Origin: Polytrichum commune
Lineage: Eukaryota > Streptophyta > Polytrichopsida > Polytrichales > Polytrichaceae
Assembly (NCBI GenBank): GCA_950295325.1
Contig: OX485804.1
Span: forward strand, 53,690,001-53,754,000
DNA length: 64,000 nucleotides
Direction: 5' to 3'
The notes under the pieces are model-generated. The model ran no database searches. It was not told the origin of the DNA and was given only the letters and a program-made list of their open reading frames with translations. Position 1 is the first letter of the stretch; each line of letters begins with the position of its first letter. Of this stretch, positions 23,441 to 35,300 are shown in pieces. The position numbers and the translations under genes are program-made.

Positions 23441-25210
23441 TTTCAGCTATGGATGGACAGATGGACGGACAGATGGACGGAAAGCCGTTGTGTTTGGAAT
23501 ATAGGCAAGCTTAAGTTTCGCGGTGACTGGGGTCATCTCCACGTGTCAAAGGTGCGTGGGTGAGATTCGGTTACTTTTCTTGATCAGAAATCTCCATCTG
23601 ATTGGTGTGTTGTTTGGTAAGGATCACATAACAAACACCAAAAAGACACATGTTTGAAAGAGATTGGACCGTGTCTTTGAGTTTCACTAGTTGCTCCACA
23701 CTCGATGGGGAACGACAATCGGGAGGACCTATGTATTCACTTAAGGAGTTGACAAACATGCACTTTCAATAACGAATTCCTAAATCTTAGGGCAAGCCCA
23801 GTGACCCTGCACCTGCATCTGCATTTGCGCTTTCTCATCCACGATGCGGATGCAGATGCATGATACTGGCCCAGTCACCTTGCTATTTGCTAAAATTGGA
23901 TGTAAACTAATACAGGAAGTGCATAACTCCCTATGTTTCGTCGAGATATGCAGGGGGCCTGCTATCAGCCAAGGACAAACAACTTCATGACAACTCAATA
24001 TGGCAGGGCCGCAGAAAACTACAAATCATTTTAGAGGAAATTATGAGGTAGTAAGGTAGAATGAGTGGCAGTTTTGCCTGGGTCTGCATCTGCATTCCGG
24101 GTGGAGGCCACTTTTCAATCTCGAATGCAGATGTAGATCTAGGAACGACTAGGCTTGCTTTTATCCTTGCAACTAGATGTTTGTTGTTGAATTTCAGTTA
24201 CAGTTGGGCAAACAATCCTTGTGTTTTGGAATAGGTCGACTTACGCGGCGATTGGGGGGTCATCTCCACGTGTCAAAGGCGCGCAGGTGTGGTTCGGTTA
24301 CTTTTCTACATCAGACACCTCTATGTGATTGGTGTGTTGTTTGATGAGGATCACATAACAAAGACCAAAGAGACACATGTTTGAAAGAGATTGGACCGTG
24401 TCTTTGAGTTTCACTAGCTGCTCCACACTCGATGGGGAAAGACAATCGGGAGGACCTATGTATTCACTTAAGGAATCGACAAACATGCACTTTCAATGAC
24501 CAATTCCTAAATCTTATCCTTGCAACAAGATGTTTGTTGTTGAGTTTCAGCTACGGACGGGCAAACAATCCTTGTGTTTTGGAATAGGCCGACTTACGCG
24601 GCGATTGGGGGTCATCTCCATGTGTCAAAGGTGCACATGTGTGGTTCGGTTACTTTTCTACATCAGACACCTCTATGTGATTGGTGTGTTGTTTGGTGAG
24701 GATCACATAACAAATACCAAAATAGCACATGTTTGAAAGAGAGTGGACTATGTCTTCAAATTTTACGAGCTGCTCCACACTCGATGGGGAACGACAATCG
24801 GGAGGACCTATGTATTCAATTTAGAAATCAACAAAGATGCACTTTCGTTAACCAATTTCTAAATCTTATCCTCACAACAAGAGGTTTGTTGCTAAAGTTT
24901 GGCTACGGATGGGCAAACAAGCCTTGTGTTTTGGATTAGGCAAATTTATGTGGTGATTGGGGTCATATCCACATGTCAAAGGTACGATGTTGTTAATTGG
25001 TTACTTCTCTCCATCGGACACCTATTATATTTGATTGGTGTGTTGTTTGGTGAGGATCATGAAACAAACACCCAAAAGACACATGTGTTGAAAGAGATTC
25101 AAGTTTTATTAGTTGCTTTGCACTCGATAGTGAACGACAATCGGGATGACCTGTATATTCAATTAAGGAATTGACAAACATGCACTTTCGATAACTTGTA
25201 ACTAAACTAA
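23441..25210. repeat. Tandem array, four units of ~353 bp
   Basis: Units start at about 23441, 24192, 24545 and 24898. The last three starts are 353 bp apart; the first unit is longer because of a MITE at 23790-24160 and a small GGACAGAT expansion at 23453-23475. Each unit carries ATTGGTGTGTTGTTTGGT and GACAATCGGGAGGACCTATG. Similar sequence occurs as single elements at 48349-48699, 53070-53422 and 61000-61168. Confidence 0.88.
23790..24160. mobile_element. 371-bp MITE with TTA target duplication
   Basis: It sits inside the first 353-bp unit, flanked by TTA at 23787-23789 and 24161-24163. The sister unit near 24509 shows the unoccupied site (AAATCTTATCCTTGC), which proves the insertion and its boundaries. 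The imperfect ends are GGGCAAGCCCAGT and ACTAGGCTTGCTT. The subterminal parts are rich in GCATCTGCAT-like motifs in both orientations. The 3-bp TTA fits PIF/Harbinger transposition. Confidence 0.85.
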
Positions 25211-25214
25211 GATC

Positions 25215-27290
25215 AATTTGATTTTGCAATATAAGTTTTGCTAATGCTTCATTGTAGTTTTTGCTAATACAACACAAGTTTCATTGTGTAAAAGTTGCTA
25301 TTTGATAGAAGTTGGTGAACATAAACATTGGACCGCATAACACAAACATATATGATTGTTCTTCATCTACCATAGATTGGTTAAGTACAGGGACACACAT
25401 TCATTTCCAACACCTACCCCCCCCCCCCCAAAAGTGGATAGCTAAGTACTAGATATTGTACATGAGGAGCCATGTTACAACCCGCATCAAGTCGACACAT
25501 GTACAATATTGAGTGTAGCATTCAGCATGTCGCCGGTGTTGCTTGCTATGGTGTATAGTCATTGTGCTTGTGTCCAATGAAGGCACAACACAATAGTGAT
25601 ATTTGAGATGGTGAGCGCTACATATTTCAAATGAACACTAATGATAATTTAATAAGGTTAAGAAACCGCCATTGCTTGAGAGTGGCAAAAGGTCATTGCT
25701 GAACACTATTGGGTTTGGAAAGGGCTATGTAAGCAATAGAGTTCTCAAAGTAACCTTCAATTTCATTAAGTGTGTATGTAAATTATAGGATGTCAAATTG
25801 AACTCGGTTGGATAACCTCCTCATGGATTTATTTTAATAAGAAAATACATTAAATACTTAAAGCTCATATAGGGCATGGATGCTAAAAGTGGGCATTATA
25901 GGTGCTTAGATGCTTATAGTTAATTCCACATCATCACAAATGTTTGGGACAAGTTACATTTGTATCCGATTTAGGTTTTAGCGTAGAGTTACCTCTTCTC
26001 AAAAATTTGCGTTTTCTTATTTATTTCTACAAAACTAAGTAGAACAATCATAACATTATTTAGTTGACTATGTGTGCTAGGCAAGGCCGGAATAACCTGG
26101 ATTCTATTTAGAAGTATGTTATGTTTTTCTATCCACATAGCACTACACTGACATGTTCAGGGTGAAAAACTCATGTGAAGCAATGAATGGTTGGTAGCAA
26201 TTGAATAATGTTATGATATCCATCCAACACATACAACTATAAAAATATACATTCTGTAACCCAAACTCTCATGTATTCTTTTGTACAATTGTGTTGTACA
26301 ACATGGGGCTATGTTAAGTGCATGCCCCCCCCCCCCCCCACACACACACACGCATAAACACCTATGCTTTGATTTTTCTCGATATCAAGGATATCCAATG
26401 GACACCACATACCATTATGAGAGCTAGTTCTTAGCCATTGAGAGCATGGAAGTTGGGAATTATAAGTCACAAGTTGTAAGTCCCAAGTACGACATGGATG
26501 CCTACATGGCAACACATTTTGTAAACGAGGATTGGGACTTGTTTTGAAAGTGAGTCGAGCAAAAAGCTAGATCCAACTCTCGACACAAGTCTCATGAATA
26601 TGAATATAATCGAAGATTTGACTTGAATGATAACTAGCAATACTTTATTGGTTTCTTGAGGCTCAAAAGTTGGGACTTTGCCTCCAAGTTGGGACTTGCC
26701 AACATGAGTGGGACTTGGGACTTGAGACCCCATGTGAATTGGCCCTAAGAATGAAAATCATGTGTTGAAATACTCATTGTGTTAAATTTGCATCTTCCAA
26801 AATATTTCAACATATCAGAGTTATCCATAAAGTATAACATATGAAACCACATGTTTGGTTTCAAACCTCGAGTTTATGAGAATTAACACAAAAGTCACCC
26901 AAGTCTTCTTAAGAAACTAGACACAAAGAGTGGTGTTGTGCTATTACAAACCGGTTTTCTAGCTTGTCCTACTAGGATGGGTGGGCCACACTAGCCTTGC
27001 AGAAGATGATATGGGATTTAAGGAAATGAGTCTTGTTGCATTCCCTATTTTGATCATGAAATTCTTTCAAAGTTTGAGAGGTGGAAAGAAGAGGTCCCAA
27101 AAGTTCCACCCAACTTTCAAAATAGGCTCCAATACACGACAAGCTAATAGCTCGTAACAGAAAGTTTTCTCAAAGAAGGATCAAACCCACGTATTTGTCC
27201 TTCTTTGAGGGACTTTATAGATAGCTCTATTATATTGGAAATGATTTCTTTTTGCACACCACTGAAGTTGAATATGGAGAATGTGCATCA
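25215..27290. other. Interval without recognised gene
   Basis: Mostly AT-rich. C-homopolymer runs occur at about 25420-25430 and 26327-26339, the second followed by (CA)n. In 26430-26720 the words GGGACTTG and CAAGTCCC recur in both orientations, which may mark a decayed inverted-repeat element. No gene seen. Confidence 0.4.
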
Positions 27291-27300
27291 CTTTGACAAA

Positions 27301-28873
27301 AGAAAAGAAAAGAAAACATAACGCCCGTATATCATACTGGCGTGAATGTGAGCCCGTTAACCCTGTACTGATCATGGTTCCCGTGATGCAGTATAGGGCG
27401 TTATGCCTCCTTTGGGAGGTGGGCTCTGGTGTAGTGCTAGCTTGCCCCCACCTTATGGTGGGGGAACGGGGGTTTGTTTGTTGTCAAGTTTCCTTTTGTT
27501 CAAGACCATGTAAGTAAGGTATTTGATGGCATTTTGATGTATGTTTTTCATGAGATTTTTGATGTGAGTTTTGGGGATTTTTAGCTCCATTAGTTGTTCA
27601 ATGGGGTTCTCATGTATAGCTCCTCTTACTCCGGCTGTAATGGTAATGAGGGGGTTTGTTTTCCAGCCTTTGTTCCGTAGTGTGGTGATTAGTGGGTCGT
27701 ATTTGGTATGTTTGTGTGTGCGGGCTTGTTCGGGGAATATGTCATGATAGTATGTGAATTCGATGAATTGTATGGTGTAGTTGGGGGAGGGTAGTATAGG
27801 TGTTTGTGTTTGATTAGGTGCTCCAATGATGCACATTATGTATGGGCTTAATTTGGCCTGGCATTGGCATGTTACTTGTGTACATGTGCATTTAAGAATC
27901 CATTATGGGACTGTTTGGTATTGGGGTTGATTGATGAGTTTGCCTGCATTGGTCAGGGTGTAGTATCGGGTGTTTTTATTGGCTTGTAGGGTCTGGGTGA
28001 TGAGGTGGATTGCTTTGTTGTGTCTTGCAAGTCGTAATCCTTTTAGGTATGGGTGTTCACATGTTGATAGTAGGTGGGGCCATGTGTCCCTATCATTGGT
28101 ATGGCATAGTGTACAATTGGGGTTTTGGTATTCGAGGGGCCAAAATATATTTTTCCTATGGTTGCCCATATATTGGGCGTATTTAAATTTTAGAGTTTGG
28201 GTTACTTGTGTGTCCGGTCTTTTGTCGTCTTTCCAAAAGTGGTTGGAGAGTTTTTGGTTGATTTGGTCGTTTGATAGCCACTTATCTACATATGGGAATT
28301 TTCGTCTGGATGATGTGGTTACTCGGTTTACGTGTTCTTTCGTTACGAATGTGTGAAGGTTGCGAATGGCCCTGTCGTGTGTGGCAGTAGGGGAGCTTGC
28401 TAGCCAGTAAGGATTAGAGTGGGCTATGTGGATGTGTGGTGTTTCGTCCAGTTTGTCTTTGAGTGTCTTTGGCTAGTATGTCCGCCCTTTCATTTCCATT
28501 GATTCCCGTGTGTGCTCGTACTTTGTGTATGTATATCTTATACGGGGTCTAATATATTTGATGTATGATAGCTGCTATAAGTAACTTGTATGGATGGTGA
28601 TGTTGGGATGTTGGATGTTGTATGTGGTTGTTGATTAGGTAGATGTTGTTAAGGATGTCTGTGAATATATGTGTGTCTTTTTGGATGATTTGGATAGTTT
28701 TAATAGCGATGAGTATGGCATTGAGCTCTGCTCTTAGGATGTTTTGGTACCCGGGTAACCTTTCGGATATTTGGGTGTTGTTGTTGGGACTATATACCCC
28801 TGAGCCCGCAGTGTTACCCTCTATTTGGCCTTCGGAGTTTTTGGAGGGTGGGATAAATGATCCATATGTATAT
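27301..28873 (-). mobile_element. 5'-truncated LINE with RNase H and C-terminal domain
   Basis: The 10-bp direct repeat CTTTGACAAA at 27291-27300 and 28874-28883 bounds a 1,573-bp insertion. Read on the minus strand it starts abruptly inside an RNase H domain (YTxGSF, then RAELNAI and IFTD, and HTGINGNERADILAK), has a zinc-binding-like CTLCH...HLLSTCEH segment, and ends with a conserved C-terminal region (IQFIEFTYYHDIFPEQA, and NAIKYLTYMVLNKRKL). A 3' UTR and a TTTTC-type tail follow. 5' truncation is usual for target-primed reverse transcription. The protein is interrupted by frameshifts and stops. Confidence 0.9.
27453..28873 (-). pseudogene. LINE ORF2 fragment: RNase H, zinc-binding and C-terminal region
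   Basis: Three pieces are recognisable. The RNase H piece (28873 to about 28470) retains the Glu of RAELNAI and the Asp of IFTD. Its first catalytic Asp is replaced by Tyr (YTYGSF, codon at 28864-28866), and a stop interrupts it after HQIY. The piece at 28430-27900 carries Cys/His pairs (CTLCH, CEH) and RLARHNKAIH. The last piece, 27836-27453, ends at a stop after PVPPP. RNase H would remove RNA from the RNA-DNA hybrid during element synthesis. The endonuclease and reverse transcriptase are missing because of the 5' truncation. Confidence 0.88.
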
Positions 28874-28883
28874 CTTTGACAAA

Positions 28884-30060
28884 CTTATAAAGGTGACAAT
28901 GAGACAAGGGCCCCATACGAATTCGCACCTAGCCTATGTGCAATCCTAAGAACGAGGGTTCTATTTCTTGGAGATCAACCCCTAAAGCCTGAATGAAAAA
29001 GGATGCAACCTCACAAAGGCTTAAGATTGCAAAGTGCTTCAAAATGCAACACGCTATGAACTAGATAATGTGTGCATGGGGCCATGACACGATCTACAAC
29101 ATGCGCCCAACCAAAATGTAGTAGCAACATGGTAGTGATTGGGTGCTTACTACAACCAATGACAAGGTAGCATGTGTCCATTCCCAAACAAGCCAATGGT
29201 CATACCATGACATGTCATCATTTATAGGTGATAATGTGACTCTTTGTATCCAATACAAAATAAAGACGTCAACGAAACCTCCTAGCATGAGCATATGTGT
29301 CATAGTGACACAAAGTTTGCTTGGGATGATATCAAGGGACACATCATTTTGGGACGAACCTTCCTTCCGGGATCAATGATTGACATGGGCATTGTGGAGC
29401 CTGTGTGGTTATTATTCATCCTTTAAGTTGGGGGTGTATTATTGGTAAAGATATGTGGTCTCGCACGGGTATGAATTCTAATTTGGATAACCTCTCGTAT
29501 TTTAAAACACAATCTAGGAAAGTCATTGATTAATTAACATAGTAAGCCCAAGGTCATTTCCTTTACATGCACATCTCCACTTGATATATTTCCAGTTCTA
29601 ATATTTATGTACTCTAGTTGACACTAAACATTTGAGTTTATGTATTCGACTTCTAAGGTAGAAGTGTCCAATTTCGTAAGAATCTCAATGCCAACACCTA
29701 TTATTCCCATAAGTGGGCAATCACATACATCAACATGAAGACGAATTGTATTATTGTTAAGGTCCAATACATAGTTTGAAAAAGACGAGATGTCAATGAT
29801 CAACACTATCCACTTTAGGGGGGGTGTTGATTAAGAAAGATATATAGGGTTGGTGTCCACGATAGGCGGTCCTACCTTACACAGAGATGCACCTTCAAGA
29901 GTATACACCTTACTTGCAAATATTGTGGGTCCATCCAACCCCTGAGGATATGCTAGATAAGTTAGTGGGTGAACCAATCATTTAAAAATGGGGCAACATA
30001 AAGGCTTTGATATAAGGGCAACTCAATCATGCCAATCAAGCCTACTATCAAAGACCAAAA
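28884..30060. other. Interval without recognised gene
   Basis: No conserved protein found. The open frames overlap on both strands at 29011-29379 without family resemblance. Confidence 0.4.
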
Positions 30061-30431
30061 CCAATGTTGGACCGGTATATAGGTGAATGCATGGTATCAA
30101 TAATGAATGTCAATAATGATATCCAAGAACCTACCCGTGGGTATCAAAATTGTATAACCGGTCAAATTTTGATATTATCTAGTATCTCAAGGTGAGAGAA
30201 TCTTTTTGTACCCGAGTTATTATTTGGGCTAGTACCATTCTAAAACCAGGTTGATAATGGGGCACTTTTACCTAGATATAACGGTTCTTGTTGGGTATGT
30301 AGACCCAAATGGCATAAAAAACAAAAAAAACATCCTCGAGTATCCATACCTTACCACACATCCAAAAATATGAATTCCTTGTTATAGATATCCGAATGGT
30401 ATGCAAATTTATGAAACGAGTCCAACATTGG
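30061..30431. mobile_element. Family B MITE, copy 1
   Basis: The left end CCAATGTTGGACCGGTATAT and right end ACGAGTCCAACATTGG form inverted repeats about 371 bp apart. A second end (ACCAATGTTGGATCTG) starts a few bases beyond, so another copy may abut it; that one is interrupted by a (TG)n run at 30451-30478. A related element sits in intron 1 of the WD40 gene (45505-45885). No clear target duplication. Confidence 0.6.
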
Positions 30432-30450
30432 TCTTGACCAATGTTGGATC

Positions 30451-30478
30451 TGTGTGTGTGTGTGTGTGTGTGTGTGTG
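30451..30478. repeat. (TG)14 microsatellite
   Basis: Perfect TG dinucleotide run adjacent to family B MITE ends. Confidence 0.95.
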
Positions 30479-31174
30479 CACAATATCAACACATAATATC
30501 AACAAATGGTATCTTAAACATGCCCAAGTGGTAATACCAATCGTATATTGATACCTAGTGGGTGACCCAAGATGGGACAAGTTATTATTCGGGTCACTAA
30601 CATCCTAATACCAAATTAGTGCAATGGCTTTTTACCTAGGTATGAAGGTTCTTGGATGGGCAAATATAGACCCAACTAGTATTAGAATGAAAATATATTC
30701 AAACAACCACACATAGTTGCATCAAAATAATGTAAAATACTTACTCTTCATATGTTAGTGGTGCCAAAAGAAGGTGAAACTAATGGGATTCTAATCCAAC
30801 ACTAATACATTTCATTAGGTTTGGCCTGCACTATTCACTCATTGAGTGACACTAGTTGTCCTCCAATCACCAGGTGGCAGATATTGAGAATGTTATCATA
30901 CACTCTGTGCTACATGACAAATCATAAAGACCACTTCAATTAATATGGCCTACCAATTCTAGTGCCGCATTGAATAATATGAGCATTGTAGTTGATTGAA
31001 ATATCAACTATTCAATATGCGTTGCATAATATACTTTCAAAACCTTAATTGTTTCTCCGTGATTGTGATATATCCTAGTGGTACTTCAATTAAGAGATTT
31101 ACTGATTGATGGATTGGGGAGTATTGATGACTAACCATACTTTGATGTATTTAGCATGTGACCACATGGTGATT

Positions 31175-31428
31175 GAAGTCAGACAACTCCAAAGGAAGAA
31201 TTGAGCTAGACAACTCATTAATGAAATGTGCACAAGGGCTAGACAACCCATGGACATATTGTGCACAGGAGTAAGACAACTCCTGATGGAAGATCTTTGC
31301 ATTGGAGTTAGACACCTCCCTCTGGAAGGTCTTTGTGTTGGAGTTAGACAACTCCAACTAGAAGATATGAATCGGAGTTAGACAACTCTTGGCGGATGGA
31401 TGCTATTCATTGGAGTTAGACAACTCTT
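31175..31428. repeat. Eight spaced copies of a palindromic motif
   Basis: Variants of GGAGTTAGACAACTCC (arms GGAGTT/AACTCC, core AGAC) occur at about 31175, 31203, 31236, 31268, 31304, 31340, 31374 and 31412, spaced 28-38 bp. The arms vary together in several copies: GGCTAGACAACC at 31236 and GAGCTAGACAACTC at 31203. The spacers differ in sequence. This is an irregular cluster, not a CRISPR array. It could lie within a decayed Copia-type LTR, because 31530-31935 is LTR-like in composition, but no internal retroelement sequence is attached. Confidence 0.75.
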
Positions 31429-31990
31429 AATAGATAGATGAATCAAGTTGGAAGATTGTGATCGAGCCAAAAGATAAGAAAAATCATATGGTTAAATGAT
31501 CCATATGTCTAGATAAGGATAATTGTCTAAATTTAGTAAGAGTTGAGACTTCTACAAATATCTCTTAGATACTATGGATACAGATGGAGAAGATTGAGAG
31601 TGCCTTTGGGCATAAGAGGAAGCTCGGTGGAGGAGAGAGGATTCTTCTTTGGTCTCTCTGCTATGGTCAGGTGGTTCGAGCTTATAGTCAATCACATTAT
31701 ATTTGTTAAGGGTGAAGTTTTTATACTATACTCGATTGAAAGTTTACAACTATTGTCTTGAATGTAATTGTTTCTTATACTATTGATGAACTCGTGATTG
31801 AGGTACATGACAATAGTTAAAGAGGAATACAATCAAATTGCTACATTGCATGTGGACTTTGTGTGGGTGATGCGATCAAATAACTTGTAGGCAATGAATA
31901 TTAGTTTATAATATTTCCAATTCTGCATTTTCCAATCAACGTTTGATGTAACATGGTTTGGCCTAAAAGCTATATATATATATATGAGAG
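31429..31990. other. Possible decayed LTR or unclassified DNA
   Basis: Purine-rich middle (31580-31640) and a TTTCCAATTCTGCATTTTCC-like end near 31920, reminiscent of plant Copia LTRs. No matching second LTR, primer-binding site or polyprotein found. A short TA run (31971-31984) precedes the next MITE. Confidence 0.25.
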
Positions 31991-31992
31991 AG

Positions 31993-32319
31993 AGACCACT
32001 TCATACACAAGCTAAGATTTGTGACCATGTAATTGTAAGGGAGGCTAGATTCTCATTCAAGATTTATATCACTAACATGATATGTTGGAATATGCGTCTT
32101 GGAGGTGGCCTTGATGCAAATTCCAGCATATCATTGAACATTATTTATGGTATGTCATGTAAGTATCCATGTAGACTCCTCGTCCATGATAATGTCTTTG
32201 GACCCTGAAGCCTCCACCTTCTAGTGTGAAATGAACTTGGATGGTGTGAATTTTTCGACCAATGAGAGATATTATAATGCAATGGTCACGAGTCTTCAAT
32301 CTCACATGTGAAGTGGCCC
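31993..32319. mobile_element. Family A MITE, copy 4
   Basis: Right end CATGTGAAGTGGCCC with TAA following (32320-32322). The left end AGACCACTTCATACAC is more diverged and abuts a GAGAGA run, so its target duplication is lost. Internal sequence matches copy 3. Confidence 0.75.
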
Positions 32320-32322
32320 TAA

Positions 32323-35300
32323 GCTACTACTCGGATTGAGCCATGCACTGGAGTATTTCCTTTACTATTTTGTCCATGGCCCTTCACATGTTATACTTCC
32401 ACGTAGAATAATAAGCTAGAAATTGGAGAATTACAATCTTAATTCCAAAGTCAACCATGGAACAAAACTTCACCTACTCCTTGGATATACATCTAATCCC
32501 GTGGATGCATCCATTCCATAACAAATAAATTGGCTAATAAGATCAAGACCTCTCCTCCATGGCAAAGCCAATCCCTAGGAATAAATCTAACTATCTTGCA
32601 CATGGAAAACACATACTTTCTCGTGATTAATCAATCAATTTGTACTTAGTATTGGCTTTCACCTAGCAAAGCATGACCACTCAATGAACCTTATTTGTGT
32701 GCATGTGTTGCATCAAAATCCTCACTCCAATGTAATCTCGATGGTTTACAAGCAATAGTTGAGTTTATGGTTTGGTGACTAAGGATTGTGGTTGCTACCA
32801 AAGTGGTTCATGTTAAAATCCCCAAGTCATGCTATTGGTGCCACTTATAGGACCCACTAAACTATGGTGGGGGTTTCAATGGCAACTCATCAATTACATG
32901 ATCACAAAGGGACTTATATCAATTGGTTGTCATACCCTCCCATGCTTGGCGTATTTTTGATAACACACTTCCCAATTAAGAATTCCCTTCTACATGTTCA
33001 AGGCATGTTTGTAAATTGTCATAGTCTTCCAAATGATGGCTACCAACACCAATAATGTCTATGTGCACACATATTATAGTGTTCAAAGTCTAACTATTGT
33101 CAAACCTAAGCAAGGTCAAGTTTTGAAGGCAATCGAGGTGACACAAGAGTCTTTTTTTTCGTTTTTTTAGTTTTGGCACAAATTGAAAATTCAATTGCAA
33201 GAAAGGAACCAAAATACAACCCACATGAGTGAACCAACGCAATCCAAGTGGATATCAAGAAATAATGCCCATCTATGGTCTAACCTTTCAAGTGACAACT
33301 AAGTTGCTCTGGGTCCAAGGTAGGCATGGTGGAAAAGACCATCTTAGCAAAAATTGAATGTCATGTGTTGATAGACACATGTTTTAGAAGCTTTTGATAT
33401 GTGGGTGGTATGTGCTAAAAGGTTGTAACTAGTAGATAGCATGCTTATGATGGACATAAGCTTATGCAAACATGCTTTTATTACCATATTGATGTGGACA
33501 CATAACATGAGAGTCCGATTGACTTTTGGTTGAGTCCAAGCAATTTCCGTTATTGGTGATGTGTTGAGGGCTCCAATTGGAGTTTGTCTCCTTCATATAT
33601 TCATGTGCCTCCTTCTTGTTAAACCTACAATTATGTATCCACGACACTTTTGCAATTTATAATCTATGGAATTAACTTAGTCCTTGACATTGTTCTTTAG
33701 CATGAAGGTTGCTTCAAGAAATAAACACATTTGACATCTAGACTTGAGGATTGTTTTTCACCTTTTTCATATCTATTTCATCCTACTCATCTATGCACTA
33801 AAAGTATATAGCTCATTACTTCAATACCATGCTTGATCAGGCAAAGTTCTTGAATGATTTCCAAGTCCATTGTTAAAAAACAAAGATTTTTTGCATGTTG
33901 TGTGTCCTTGGAATGACACTTCACAAATTCTCCATTTATGTAAGATTTAATCTTATGAAGGTGAAATGACTATCATATAAAGCACTAAGCATGCCTATGA
34001 CCAAGTTTGGGCTATCCTAATCCTTCACTTGTAGATAATTGCAACCATTGGATAAATGACGAGTACTTTGCAAGTGTCATCCCAATTAACCTTTTAGAGC
34101 AATTGATTTGTAGGCTCATTGTATTCAATCCTCAATAACGTCCCAAGCAACACATTTGTGGTTGATGAATGATTTTTCCCCTACATTAACCCCACCCAAC
34201 TCATTCATCCATAATCAGAGCAACTATAATTACCAAGCCAACATGGATACCTTTGCATAGACACATGACCAATGCAATTTATAGATGATAGAAAGTTTAA
34301 AATATGTGAAAGTGGGAAGTGGTCATGTTTTTGTTGTGTGAGGAGCTTATGTGAGGGTGTTGACTCCAATCAATATTTGCCACTTCAATGCAAATTATGC
34401 ACGAACATTGAAGATGTTTATTTTGGTAAAGGTACTTATTTTTAATGTTCATATAAAAATGGCATTTTTTCTCACATTGACCATTCCATTTAACATTTGG
34501 ACACTCTCAAAACTTTAAGGAGTTGGAAAGAAATTATTCACATATGTGTGGCTAGACATATGGGACAATTTGCATACTCCAAATGCAAGGTTGCTAGCCT
34601 TTTGTGGTTTGCACATTTTTGCATGAGAATTTGTGGAAATGCTCAATTATTGAGTTGTTCCCATCTAGTGGATCATACAAGCATTATGCTTATTTGCCAT
34701 GTGAATTTGATTTTGTCAAAGGTCATTTTTGGGAGATAAAACATGACATTTTCTTGTGCATCACTTCCTTCAATTGTTATAATCTAAAATACCAAGGGCT
34801 ATACATGCCCATTCTTTCCCTCATCTCCCATGTTTCAAGATCCTATGGACAAATCCCATTTATCACTCAAAACTTGTCTGAAAATTCCACAATCAACATT
34901 GAGTGAAATGCACTCAAAACAACCATTTCATATGCATTCACGAGGATTAATATTATGTGACATTAAATTGATTACATTTAAGTTGCAATAAGTGGATTTG
35001 AATAAAGTTTCAAGATCCTAGACAAAACTATTATAGATGATATGAAGGTTCAATGAAGTGTCATAAACACGGTGTATTCCATGATCCAATTTACTATATT
35101 TATGTGGTTGTCCAAATATATCAAATTAATATATTTAAAAATAATTCATTTACAAATATAGCTCTTGTTACAATTTTGCAATCACACCGAACTAACCCAA
35201 GGAAAACAACCAAGGTACTAAGGAAGACTGAGCTAGTGTCTATAAGGATTAATGTAGTGCTGGATCAAGGTTTCTGATAACAGTCTATGTCTTTCACTTC

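Noticed and set aside
26327-26352. C-run followed by (CA)n as a functional site
   Set aside because: Simple sequence; homopolymer length may also be a sequencing artefact.
31175-31428. CRISPR-like array
   Set aside because: Spacers are only about 15-22 bp and the motif varies; the host is a plant. Treated as a palindrome cluster.
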